Assembly: GCA_030831265.1 (NCBI GenBank)
Contig: JAURLM010000074.1
Coordinates: 1-16,647, forward strand
Reading direction: 5' to 3'
Origin: Chloroflexota bacterium
GTDB taxonomy: Bacteria; Chloroflexota; Dehalococcoidia; Lucifugimonadales; Lucifugimonadaceae
DNA: 16,647 nt
Under the pieces are notes generated by a model. It saw only the letters and a program-made list of their open reading frames with translations, made no database searches and was not told the origin of the DNA. A program made the position numbers and the translations under genes. Below, in pieces: positions 6,781 to 13,638 of this stretch; position 1 is the stretch's first letter; each line of letters begins with the position of its first letter.

Positions 6781-7044
6781 TCAGCAGTCTACGGCGCCCT
6801 CAAACCCCGGTTGCATCTTGAGGTCAGCATACAGGCCATCCATCAGGTTACCCTGCGGCGTGGGGCAATAGAAAGCGTGTTGCGCCACATCTTGCGCGTT
6901 GGCCTGCCGAGCATCCGCCGTGGCGTACACGGCCACCTGATACTGCACCTGATCTTTGTTGCCAAAGATGTTGGTGATGCGGGCGTATGCCTCGGTGAAC
7001 GGGATGCCGACGCTGCTGGTGGGGATGGAGAGCTTGAGAGCCAT
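6781..7044 (-). CDS. Small phage protein of unknown function (87 aa)
   Basis: The start is set at ATG 7044 (MALKLSIPTSSVGIPFTEAY) because GAGG stands 6 bases upstream; an ATG four codons earlier (7056) would overlap the previous gene and has no binding site. The body reads ARITNIFGNKDQVQYQVAVY, then ATADARQANAQ and an AFYCPTPQG turn. A strand-rich fold with no membrane segment is likely. The style is that of small conserved proteins found beside fibre genes in tailed phages. The function is unknown. The stop of the 65-aa gene is 1 base upstream, so translation is probably coupled. Confidence 0.75.
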   Translation of the reverse strand: MALKLSIPTSSVGIPFTEAYARITNIFGNKDQVQYQVAVYATADARQANAQDVAQHAFYCPTPQGNLMDGLYADLKMQPGFEGAVDC

Positions 7045-7045
7045 G

Positions 7046-7243
7046 TTATTCCTCAATCGTTACTGTACCGCTAGTCGCCGCTTGTGTTACCACCGGCTCC
7101 ACCACCGGCTCCTGCCACGACCAGCCAGATTCAGCCAAGATTTCATCGGTGACCGCTTCCATCGTCCGGGTCGTGCTATCGGGCAGGCGCACCCGCGTAG
7201 GCCGCGTTTCGCTTGTGTCACCGCTTGTATGGATGTAGCTCAT
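7046..7243 (-). CDS. Small protein of unknown function (65 aa)
   Basis: The ATG overlaps the stop of the LamG-domain gene as ATGA, and the stop lies 1 base before the next ATG. Such spacing supports it as a real coupled gene despite its size. The sequence is MSYIHTSGDTSETRPTRVRL then PDSTTRTMEAVTDEILAESG and an acidic Pro/Val-rich tail. It has no signal peptide or membrane segment. The RVRLPD-STRT element resembles short input motifs in fibre-associated phage proteins, but I cannot assign a family. It could be a fibre chaperone or a minor appendage subunit; either is a guess from position. Confidence 0.6.
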   Translation of the reverse strand: MSYIHTSGDTSETRPTRVRLPDSTTRTMEAVTDEILAESGWSWQEPVVEPVVTQAATSGTVTIEE

Positions 7244-8703
7244 GGTATCTGGTTCAACCCGTAGATGTTGTTGGTGACGAAGTTGGGGACGGTGACGGTT
7301 GTGGGCATAGGCAACGATGCTGGCGTGAAGTTGGCCGTGTAAAGACCAGAACCTTTGATGCTGCGAAAATTTGAAATGTAGCCAGTAAAATATGTGTTAG
7401 CAGCTGGAGTGGTTTCTGCGGCGATTCTCAAAGCAGTTGCGGAGTTACTGATATTGGCTGTGTCAGATATGTTTGCGCCCAACTGAACGCCATTTAAGAA
7501 GATTCTAGTGACGCTGCTTGATCTGGAAACAGCGATATGCACCCAAGTATTAGCAACCCCGGCCGTGCTTCTTATTGCCGCCGATGCAGTATTTGTCCAA
7601 TAATATATGGAGCCAAATTCAACGCTTACACCAAATGCGGTTGGATAGGTGCCAATTGAAAATACTCTAGGGTATGGGTTAGACCCAGTTTGGTATTGCC
7701 ACCATTCAATAGTAAAATCGCCGGTTCCGAATTGAAATATGCCCCCGTTGGGTATATCAACATAGCCAGTGGTTCCGTTAAACAGCATTGACGAACTCAT
7801 GCCCGTAGGAAACTGAGCTGTAGAGATGCTGGCCCCGGTATTGATGGTGACGGGCAGGTTTGTAGATGTGCTATTGACGATGCTGTAGTTATCCATCAGC
7901 AGCAGCAGCGAGGTGCCAGAGATGGCCGTCAGCGGTGAGGTGGGCGGCGTGAAGTTGCTGGTGTAGACGGCGGTGCCTTTGACAACACGGGCGTTGGAGA
8001 TGTAGCCGTTGCACCAATGTTGATAGTTGGTTATGTCTTGACCGCCCACCCACAAAGCAGCAACAGAGCTTACTGTTTGATTTGACAGTGTGCCGCTACC
8101 AACGGATACTCCGTTGAGATAGATAGAAGTAAGAGTTCCAGACCGAACAACCGCTATATGATACCAAGTACTGTTTGCCATTGTTACGCTGGCGCTTACA
8201 GTTACTTGAGATGAACCTTGTCGGCTATTAAAAGCAATACCATCTGGAACTCCGCTTGAGTTTCCACTCAAGCCCAAGTTCCAGCCGTTTCCAGAAAAGC
8301 CTGAAGTGTTGCCAATAACTGTTGCCCCTCTTCCCCCGCTACCGTTCACATAGTTAATTGAATTGAAATTGACCCATAATTCAATCGTAAAATTACCGGT
8401 GCCAAAATCAAAGGCAGCATTATTTGCAAGCGACAAATAATCCCCCGTCCCATCAAAGTACCCCGACCCTGAGCTTGCCTGACTGAACGGGTTAAACCCC
8501 GACTGCACCGTGTCGCCGTTCCTCGTCACCGTGAACGCATTGGCGCTGCTGTCAATGAATGTCGTGTTGTTCGATACCGTGGTCTTACCCGCGCCGTAGA
8601 GCATCAAGTTGGCGCTGCCAGTAGTCGTGCCGCGCTGCCGCGTGATAGACGGTAGAGCTTGGCGGGTCACCATCCCGCTGCTTACGGCGTGATACTTGCT
8701 CAT
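7240..8703 (-). CDS. Adhesin with two LamG/concanavalin-like domains (487 aa)
   Basis: Two laminin-G-type (concanavalin-like, jelly-roll) domains are visible. Domain 1 spans about 81-255 (GYFDGTGDYLSLANN, FGTGNFTIELWV, WYHIAVVRSGTLTSIYLNGV, GYISNARVVKG). Domain 2 spans about 305-460 (MLFNGTTGYVDIPNG, FGTGDFTIEWWQ, WVHIAVSRSSSVTRIFLNGV, GYISNFRSIKG). Each motif occurs once per domain in the same order. LamG domains usually bind glycans or proteins, so binding to host surface sugar is the inferred role. The first 80 residues probably attach to the virion. GGAG lies 5 bases before the ATG, which overlaps the previous stop as ATGA. DNA for the domains is AT-richer than both gene ends. There is no signal peptide, consistent with a virion protein rather than a host adhesin. 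Confidence 0.85.
   Translation of the reverse strand: MSKYHAVSSGMVTRQALPSITRQRGTTTGSANLMLYGAGKTTVSNNTTFIDSSANAFTVTRNGDTVQSGFNPFSQASSGSGYFDGTGDYLSLANNAAFDFGTGNFTIELWVNFNSINYVNGSGGRGATVIGNTSGFSGNGWNLGLSGNSSGVPDGIAFNSRQGSSQVTVSASVTMANSTWYHIAVVRSGTLTSIYLNGVSVGSGTLSNQTVSSVAALWVGGQDITNYQHWCNGYISNARVVKGTAVYTSNFTPPTSPLTAISGTSLLLLMDNYSIVNSTSTNLPVTINTGASISTAQFPTGMSSSMLFNGTTGYVDIPNGGIFQFGTGDFTIEWWQYQTGSNPYPRVFSIGTYPTAFGVSVEFGSIYYWTNTASAAIRSTAGVANTWVHIAVSRSSSVTRIFLNGVQLGANISDTANISNSATALRIAAETTPAANTYFTGYISNFRSIKGSGLYTANFTPASLPMPTTVTVPNFVTNNIYGLNQIP
7324..7791 (-). repeat. LamG-type domain copy 2
   Basis: This encodes residues 305-460 of the 487-aa protein. It matches copy 1 at the motifs F-N/D-G-T, FGTG-x-FTIE-W-W, W-x-HIAV-x-RS and GYISN-x-R-x-x-KG. 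The identity is at protein level and the DNA is diverged. Confidence 0.75.
7939..8463 (-). repeat. LamG-type domain copy 1
   Basis: This encodes residues 81-255 of the 487-aa protein. It ends in TSNFTPPTSPLT, mirrored by TANFTPASLPMP after copy 2, so the linker was duplicated with the domain. Confidence 0.75.
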
Positions 8704-9035
8704 GTAATCTCCAGCGACGAGATGGTCACATGGATGTAGTTGGACGCGCTGGCCTGCGCTCTGAGCTTCTCACCAGCCTTCAAAACGATCCGGTTCGCTA
8801 CAGCTTCAAGCGTGGTATCCGCTGGCACCGGCGTGGTGAAAGCGATGTAGGACTGAAGCGTGTTGGAACTGTCAGTCTTGAGGATGGTAATGTCAGCCGA
8901 GGCCGTGCCGTTGACGTTGGCGCACATGACCGACAGAACGACCGCTTGGTTGCCTGCCGTAGTCGGTGCTTGATAAACATCGGTGACGCTGGTGGTGGAA
9001 AGCTGCGCTTGGGCGCTGTTAAAAGTATTGGGCAT
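8700..9035 (-). CDS. Small beta-sandwich virion-type protein (111 aa)
   Basis: The protein is strand-rich: TSVTDVYQAPTTAGNQAVVL, ANVNGTASADITILKTDSS, YIAFTTPVPADTTLEAVANR and LKAGEKLRAQASASNYIHVT, ending SSLEIT. Small proteins with this layout (a YxAP entry, a D-x-T-x strand, a PVPADTTL turn, then L-K-A-G-x-K-L-x-A and a C-terminal LEIT) recur in marine and freshwater phage structural regions. They are probably minor virion or appendage components; their exact role is unknown to me. GGAGG lies 6 bases before the ATG inside the 71-aa gene end, and the ATG shares a base with that gene's stop (TAATG). It overlaps the next ATG by 4 bases. Confidence 0.75.
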   Translation of the reverse strand: MPNTFNSAQAQLSTTSVTDVYQAPTTAGNQAVVLSVMCANVNGTASADITILKTDSSNTLQSYIAFTTPVPADTTLEAVANRIVLKAGEKLRAQASASNYIHVTISSLEIT

Positions 9036-9250
9036 TACGATCCTCCAAGGGCTACGCTAAAGGCGATCACATCGCTGATGGTCACAGAGCCACCGGCTGG
9101 TGTTGCAAAAGACAGCACCCCGCTACCGTTGGTCTGAATGACCTGACCATTGGTGCCATCGGCAGAAGGCAGCGTGAGCGCTACGGTGCCGCTAGACGGC
9201 GATGCAAGCGTGACCGTCCCCGTGCCGGTGTTGTTGAATTGAATAGCCAT
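9035..9250 (-). CDS. Short fibre-motif protein (71 aa)
   Basis: The sequence MAIQFNNTGTGTVTLASPSS then GTVALTLPSADGTNGQVIQT, NGSGVLSF is a motif usually found inside long phage tail fibres (L-T-L-P-x-A-D-G-T-x-G-Q-V-x-x-T-x-G-S-G-x-L). Here it forms nearly the whole gene. The end (TISDVIAFSVALGGS) is hydrophobic but short. Both ends overlap neighbours as TAATG, and GAGGT lies 9 bases upstream, so it is an intact small gene rather than a fragment. It may trimerise or act as an adaptor for a neighbouring adhesin, which is an inference. Confidence 0.7.
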   Translation of the reverse strand: MAIQFNNTGTGTVTLASPSSGTVALTLPSADGTNGQVIQTNGSGVLSFATPAGGSVTISDVIAFSVALGGS

Positions 9251-10530
9251 TAGTAGGTCACCTCGGTTGATTCAAGTTTGCACACCCAACGGATTGTGGT
9301 GGCTGCTTGGCCCGTTACTTGAACACGGAACGCCCCGTTGGTTGTGTCGGCAGAAAGCGTAATGTCCCAAGTTGCCGCGCCAGCGTCAGCCGCAACGATG
9401 TTTTTGATGACTGCGCCGACGATAGCCGTTGATGCTGCGTTGGCTCCGCGTTTAATAGCTGCCTCAAACGACCAAGCCTTGGTGTTGCCGCCTCCAGTTA
9501 CGGTGGCGATGCATGAGCCACTTACATAGTACGCGCTGTTGTTGGGTAGGACTAGCTGATTAGTTGTTGCTGCGCCATTATTATCATTTGTAAGCGTTGT
9601 TATAGTTGCATCTACTGTTTCTCTAGCCGCCCCCATAAGCGCTAATTGATTGCAACCGGCTGTATAACCAATCGGAATAAAAAAACTTCCAAATGTGACG
9701 CTATTAGCTCTAGAGCGAGTAGTTGAAAATGCCCCGCCAATTGCCGCTGATTTTCCACCATTTGATGTTGCGCCGTCAGACGCAAGAACAACGCTATTAG
9801 AATTGGATGTTGATGAGCTTGATGATCCAATAATTGCTGACCCCGTCCCACTAGCAACGGACGCACTACACCCCAAAATACCAGAAGAAAGTGCGTTTGC
9901 CGTGTTGTTGTTTCCGCCAACAACAGATGCATTTTGCCCGGATGCTGTATTGCTAGTACCCCCCAAAACAATAGAGGCTGTCCCACTTGCAGTATTAAGT
10001 TGCCCGCCAACTACCGACGACTGCAACGCAGATGCCACAGCCGACCCACCAGCCGCAAACGCATTGGTGGCTAAAGTTGTGCCGCCTGCGGTAGCGAAAC
10101 TGTTTGGTGCTGACGAGTTTGCAGACCCTTGGCTGATGCAATTCCACCCAGTAACAAAAGCTGCACCAGTTGCTTGGTCAAGCGTTGCTTTTGTATAGAA
10201 AAACTGTAGTGTATGCCCGGGTCTATTTCTATAGATGTTGTCGCCGGTGCCTGATACACCAGTTGAAGTATTCCGAGCGTCGGAAGCGTAAATTACAATT
10301 GAAACCGCCGTTGTCAGGTACGGCGAATTAATGATCGTAAGTACCTTGCCCTCCGGGTAAGAGGGCGGCAGGTATAGGTTGATTTCTGATGGAACGCCAG
10401 TTTTGAAAAACTGAATAGGCGCACAGTCATCCGTCAGAAAAACGCTGCGGGTTGCCGCCGTGGACGCGCCCCGAACAAAGTCCCACACCTGCACCGCAGG
10501 CGTGTTTGTGACGGGAAAGCCGTTGAACAT
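9250..10530 (-). CDS. Fibre/adhesin with YadA-head-like repeats (426 aa)
   Basis: Three parts are visible. Residues 1-135 form a non-repetitive N-terminal domain (EINLYLPPSYPEGKVLTIIN, then HTLQFFYTKATLD), probably for virion attachment. Residues 172-281 hold about eight units of 14-16 residues (SVVGGQLNTASGTA, SIVLGGTSNTASGQN, SVVGGNNNTAN and weaker copies), as in the head repeats of YadA-type trimeric adhesins, which build a left-handed beta-roll. Residues 305-426 are a C-terminal strand-rich domain (NQLVLPNNSAYYVSGS, KAWSFEAAIKRGA, TGQAATTIRWVCKLESTEVT) of a type seen at the end of many phage fibre-like proteins. There is no signal peptide or outer-membrane anchor, so this is a virion protein borrowing an adhesin repeat. 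It overlaps both neighbours by one base (TAATG). Confidence 0.82.
   Translation of the reverse strand: MFNGFPVTNTPAVQVWDFVRGASTAATRSVFLTDDCAPIQFFKTGVPSEINLYLPPSYPEGKVLTIINSPYLTTAVSIVIYASDARNTSTGVSGTGDNIYRNRPGHTLQFFYTKATLDQATGAAFVTGWNCISQGSANSSAPNSFATAGGTTLATNAFAAGGSAVASALQSSVVGGQLNTASGTASIVLGGTSNTASGQNASVVGGNNNTANALSSGILGCSASVASGTGSAIIGSSSSSTSNSNSVVLASDGATSNGGKSAAIGGAFSTTRSRANSVTFGSFFIPIGYTAGCNQLALMGAARETVDATITTLTNDNNGAATTNQLVLPNNSAYYVSGSCIATVTGGGNTKAWSFEAAIKRGANAASTAIVGAVIKNIVAADAGAATWDITLSADTTNGAFRVQVTGQAATTIRWVCKLESTEVTY
9688..10017 (-). repeat. YadA-head-like repeat block, about eight units of ~15 codons
   Basis: Units begin near residues 172, 186, 202, 217, 231, 246, 261 and 277 of the 426-aa protein, with the pattern S-V/I-V/I-G-G, then N-T-A-S-G in the better copies. 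Repeats are clear in protein but degenerate in DNA. The block is AT-richer than its flanks; in row 9661-9720, just at its end, I count 22 G/C of 60. Confidence 0.7.
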
Positions 10531-10970
10531 TAGTAATCCCCGCCCACCGCCGTCAGGTGGAAACCTGCCGCTACCGCCGTGCCAAAAGTCGCATAGATGC
10601 GATACCCGGACGGGATCGAAATGCTCAGGGGAATCATAATGTCCGGCTGTTCAGCGGTCTGAGATACCGTCGTTGCAGAAATGGTTCTCTCTATGTACAG
10701 CGCATTATTCGCTGCCGTAGTCGTCGCGCTGCCGTTGTTAATCCAGATGCGGACCACGGTGGCGACGTTGGTGCCCAGCGCCCGTGACTTGATAAAGTCC
10801 ACTCGCGTACCATTGGTGCCACCAGTAATGATCGGTCCGTAGATCGTGCCGCTGGTCAGGTCAAATGTCGTGTTGGCCGTTACGCCCGGTGTTGCCGCGT
10901 TAGCTGCTGGGCCGCTGACCCAACTAGTTTCAGCAACTAAGGGAAAAATAGGTGCGGTGTTTGCGGGCAT
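10530..10970 (-). CDS. Small beta-sandwich virion-type protein (146 aa)
   Basis: The protein is strand-rich: VTANTTFDLTSGTIYGPIIT, GGTNGTRVDFIKSRALGTNV, TVVRIWINNGSATTTAANNA, LYIERTISATTVSQ and SGYRIYATFGTAVAAGFHLT. The layout (GTRVDFIK-x-RALGTN, R-x-W-I-N-N-G, a final AVGGDY) is familiar from small proteins of uncharacterised phages, probably minor structural or appendage subunits. Its function is not known to me. The ATG follows the fibre stop with no gap (TAAATG), with GGAG 8 bases upstream, and the stop overlaps the next start as TAATG. It resembles the 111-aa protein in size and strand content but has no clear sequence match to it. Confidence 0.75.
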   Translation of the reverse strand: MPANTAPIFPLVAETSWVSGPAANAATPGVTANTTFDLTSGTIYGPIITGGTNGTRVDFIKSRALGTNVATVVRIWINNGSATTTAANNALYIERTISATTVSQTAEQPDIMIPLSISIPSGYRIYATFGTAVAAGFHLTAVGGDY

Positions 10971-12749
10971 TTAGAAGGCTCCAATCATCCAAGTATCGAG
11001 CAGGGCTTTGGGCATGGTACCACCGCCACCCGTTGCGGCTGTCGTTTGCGTTGTGCCGTCGGGAAACTTCACACCACCGGTCGTGCTTTCAATCACACCA
11101 GCAACCGCCAGCTTAGAGGTGTTGGGCGCGATGCCAATCCCGATATTTTGAGTCAGGTAGTCTATTTTGAGGGCGACAATCGTGCCAGCCGCAAGAGAGA
11201 AATTTTGATTTGATTCAATAATGAAGTCGCTGCCGCCGGTGCTTATGTCTGAGTAAAGTGTGGCATTCCCACCGTCAACAAATAGTTGAGCGCCAACTTC
11301 TAGATAAGAAGAAATTAAAACCTCTCCGTTAACCTCAAATTTAGTAATCGGAGAAGTTGTCCCAATGCCCACGCGACCAGTATTCGTGATCACAAACGGC
11401 GTAGCGTCTGGGTTCGTAGAATCTTCAACAAGTAGCGCGTTGCCAAGGCCGGTCTGCGTTACCCGCAGTGCCGCGCTGCTCGAAGACATGCTCACTACCG
11501 TCGGACCGGTAACGGTGCCACCAGTAATCGGCAGCGCCCCCACATCCGTAGCACTCAAAACAACCACGCCGGTCTGGCCGTTGACGCTGGTGACCGTACC
11601 GCTTGACGCCGCCCAGGCAACACCCGTAGCGGCAGTCGAATCAGCAGTCAGGACATACCCATTGGTGCCGACAGCAAGACGCACATTGTCGGTGCCGTCA
11701 TGAGCGACTAAATCGCCCTTTGTTGTCGTCGGTGCCAACGCATCAAACGCGGCGGTCTGAGTCGTCTGTCCGGTTCCGCCGTTGGCAATCGGCAAGGTGC
11801 CCGTGACCTGACTCGTCAGGCTCACGCCGGAAAGCGTGCCGCCCAATGTCAGGCTTCCAGAGGCCGTTACCGTACCCGACAGACTGATGCCGTTGACCGT
11901 ACCCGTACCGCCAACGCTAGTCACCGTACCCGTGTTGCTGGTGTAGCCACTTGGGTTGCTCGAGTTGTACGGCGTGTACCCCAGCGCAGTTGTGACTTGT
12001 GTGCCAGTGATGGTCGTCAGATAACCGGCATCGTTTGTGAAAGCGGATACGTTCGTTGGCTGTGTGTAGCTGAACACGCCGGTGGCGCTGTTGTAAGACA
12101 GAGAGCCCGATGCACTGATAGCCGACCGCGCTCCGGTTTGGTCGACGTAAGCAGTGGTATCTAGCGACCAAGTATTGGCAGCCGTCTTCTTAAGCAAACC
12201 GGATGTGCCGGCAAGCGCAGCTATCGAGGTAAGGTCCCCATCGAGCGGCTGGTAACCGGAGGCGGCGGCCGATGTCGTGAGGTACGACGACATCCCAGAG
12301 ATGGTCTGGTAAGTCGACGCCGCCACGCTGGCCAGCAGATAGCCGGCAGACGCATGGTTGCCCCACCCGTAGGCGGTGTTCCAGTTGGCCTGTATCGCAT
12401 CCGCTGGGATCGAGTAGCCAGTCTGAAAAGCAACTGCAATCGTGCCCGATGAAGTGACCGGTCCGCCAGAAGCCGCCAGGCCCGTAGGAACCGTCAGGTT
12501 GACGCTGGTGACCGTGCCGACCGGCAGGTTGCCGGAGCCAAGGATGCTCGAGCCGTTGACAGTCTTGATAGTCGTGCCCGACACCAGCGGAGCCTGGACG
12601 TTGGCGAGGTTGACGCCAAGGGAGGACTCGATCGCATTGACAGCTTCGGCTAGGGCGTTGTGATGCGGCGCGTGATCACTCGCCGTCGCCGTCGCATCCG
12701 ACTTGTTGGCGGCGATGTTGTCCAGCGCGCCGGGGAAAACACTAGCCAT
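10971..12749 (-). CDS. Modular tail fibre protein (592 aa)
   Basis: This is a long, Gly/Ser/Thr-rich fibre. The N-terminal part (MASVFPGALDNIAANKSDAT, then ASDHAPHHNALAEAVNAIES, SLGVN) is an attachment-type start with a short helix. The shaft shows classic fibre motifs: GTVTSV at 78, 274 and 384; LPIANGGTGQTT at 319-330; QPLDGDLTSIAALAGTSGL at 167-185; NTGRVGIGTTSP at 456-467; and VKFPDGTTQTTAA at 560-572. It ends KALLDTWMIGAF. No peptidase or chaperone domain is visible at the C-terminus. A strong ribosome binding site (AGGAGGT, 7 bases from ATG) suggests high expression. It opens the nine-gene cassette. Host binding is inferred from the motifs; the shaft is probably trimeric. Confidence 0.9.
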   Translation of the reverse strand: MASVFPGALDNIAANKSDATATASDHAPHHNALAEAVNAIESSLGVNLANVQAPLVSGTTIKTVNGSSILGSGNLPVGTVTSVNLTVPTGLAASGGPVTSSGTIAVAFQTGYSIPADAIQANWNTAYGWGNHASAGYLLASVAASTYQTISGMSSYLTTSAAASGYQPLDGDLTSIAALAGTSGLLKKTAANTWSLDTTAYVDQTGARSAISASGSLSYNSATGVFSYTQPTNVSAFTNDAGYLTTITGTQVTTALGYTPYNSSNPSGYTSNTGTVTSVGGTGTVNGISLSGTVTASGSLTLGGTLSGVSLTSQVTGTLPIANGGTGQTTQTAAFDALAPTTTKGDLVAHDGTDNVRLAVGTNGYVLTADSTAATGVAWAASSGTVTSVNGQTGVVVLSATDVGALPITGGTVTGPTVVSMSSSSAALRVTQTGLGNALLVEDSTNPDATPFVITNTGRVGIGTTSPITKFEVNGEVLISSYLEVGAQLFVDGGNATLYSDISTGGSDFIIESNQNFSLAAGTIVALKIDYLTQNIGIGIAPNTSKLAVAGVIESTTGGVKFPDGTTQTTAATGGGGTMPKALLDTWMIGAF

Positions 12750-12756
12750 TGCTGAG

Positions 12757-12763
12757 ACCTCCT
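12757..12763 (-). promoter_or_regulatory. Strong ribosome binding site of the 592-aa fibre gene
   Basis: AGGAGGT on the minus strand lies 7 bases before the ATG at 12749. It is the best match to the Shine-Dalgarno consensus in the window and fixes this start. Confidence 0.8.
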
Positions 12764-12771
12764 AGTGTTGT

Positions 12772-12780
12772 ATTATCCCA
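12772..12780 (-). promoter_or_regulatory. Possible extended -10 promoter element ahead of the fibre cassette
   Basis: TGGGATAAT on the minus strand fits TGn plus GATAAT (5 of 6 to TATAAT). It overlaps the stop of the coiled-coil gene and would put a start of transcription just before the ribosome binding site. There is no clear -35 hexamer, so this is a weak candidate. Confidence 0.25.
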
Positions 12781-13315
12781 CCATGGCCTTGAGGTCGGCC
12801 ATCTTCTGCTCGTACTCGGCGCGCAGGTCTTCGGCGGACGCCATTGCATCGGCGATGGACTGCTCTCGTGCAACCAGGTCTGCGGCCTGGCGAGACAGCT
12901 CGTCGGCCCGGCTCTTGAGGCTGGCGGCGTCAGAAGCAACTTTCGCCTGGTCGCCGGCCAGCGCCTCGCGCTGCACGGCCATCCAATCGTCGAACTTGTT
13001 GCGGTCCTCGCGCGCAGAGGCGCGCACCGCATCGGCTTCGGCAACAGCGCTGGCAGCACGAGCGGATTCAGAGCGGGCAGACATCAGATCATTGTTGGCT
13101 TGCGCAGCCTTCTTATCGGCCTCTTCGGCCACCTTGTCGGCTTCGGCCTTGATTGCAATAGCCTTCTCAACTTCTGCGGAGGCCGCAACTTGCGCCTCTT
13201 TGATCTGATCGACAACCGCCTTGAGCTTGCTGGGGTCTTTGGCCAGCTCGAGGAATGCCAGAAGGTTCGCGGCAGTGTCGACGGCCACGGCGGAGGGGGT
13301 GATGTTGATGTTCAT
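12773..13315 (-). CDS. Alanine-rich coiled-coil protein (180 aa)
   Basis: The start is set at ATG 13315 (MNINITPSAVAVD) because GGAG stands 6 bases upstream (13322-13325); an ATG at 13327, sharing a base with the preceding stop, lacks a binding site. After a short start, residues about 20-175 are one almost unbroken helix rich in Ala, Glu, Lys and Asp (EVEKAIAIKAEADKVAEEAD, SARSESARAASAVAEADAVR, SLKSRADELSRQAADLV), with hydrophobic or Ala positions spaced as in heptads. The protein is a coiled coil, probably oligomeric. Its place between portal-linked genes and fibres suggests a minor virion or assembly protein; a second scaffold-like or fibre-linked role is possible. No named family is recognised. 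Confidence 0.8.
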   Translation of the reverse strand: MNINITPSAVAVDTAANLLAFLELAKDPSKLKAVVDQIKEAQVAASAEVEKAIAIKAEADKVAEEADKKAAQANNDLMSARSESARAASAVAEADAVRASAREDRNKFDDWMAVQREALAGDQAKVASDAASLKSRADELSRQAADLVAREQSIADAMASAEDLRAEYEQKMADLKAMVG

Positions 13316-13326
13316 GAAGAACTCCA

Positions 13327-13629
13327 TTAGGTGGTTGCGATTACCGCGATTTTCAGACCCGGCAGTACGCCGAGATACTCAGTGCCTCCAGCCCCCATTC
13401 TCATGGAAGCTGTCGACGCTGTTGGGTTGGCTCCGATCGCCACGCGGCATGCGACGTCAGAGTGGATTCGAATGAAACGGGTGGTGTCGGCAAACGCCGA
13501 AGACTGAGCGGACGAAGCGCCCACCGCCACTTGTTGATTGAGTGTGCATGGCTCCTGGCCGGCCATGACGAGATGCCCCCGTCCGGCCTGAGTCAGCTCG
13601 TTGTATTCGGTGACGTCAAGGATGGCCAT
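13327..13629 (-). CDS. Small virion-type protein of unknown function (100 aa)
   Basis: The protein is strand-rich with a recognisable core: SSAFADTTRFIRIHSDVACR, VAIGANPTAS, GAGGTEYLGVLPGLKIAVIA. Small proteins with the layout T-R-F-I-R-I-H-x-D, then G-x-x-P-T-A and T-E-Y-x-G-V occur beside portal or capsid genes in many phages and are likely structural, perhaps a jelly-roll subunit. I know no tested function. It follows the portal stop by 9 bases, and its stop touches an in-frame ATG of the next gene. A weak AAGGT lies 7 bases before the ATG. Confidence 0.75.
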   Translation of the reverse strand: MAILDVTEYNELTQAGRGHLVMAGQEPCTLNQQVAVGASSAQSSAFADTTRFIRIHSDVACRVAIGANPTASTASMRMGAGGTEYLGVLPGLKIAVIATT

Positions 13630-13638
13630 TGCGATACC

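Noticed and set aside
7240..8703. Diversity-generating retroelement target in the LamG protein
   Set aside because: No reverse transcriptase gene and no template/variable repeat pair with adenine-biased changes is visible in the window.
9035..9250. The 71-aa gene as a frameshifted piece of a neighbouring fibre
   Set aside because: It has its own start with a GAGGT site and clean TAATG junctions on both sides; neighbours have complete N-termini of their own.
9250..10530. Host autotransporter adhesin
   Set aside because: There is no signal peptide and no C-terminal outer-membrane anchor, and it is embedded in phage structural genes.
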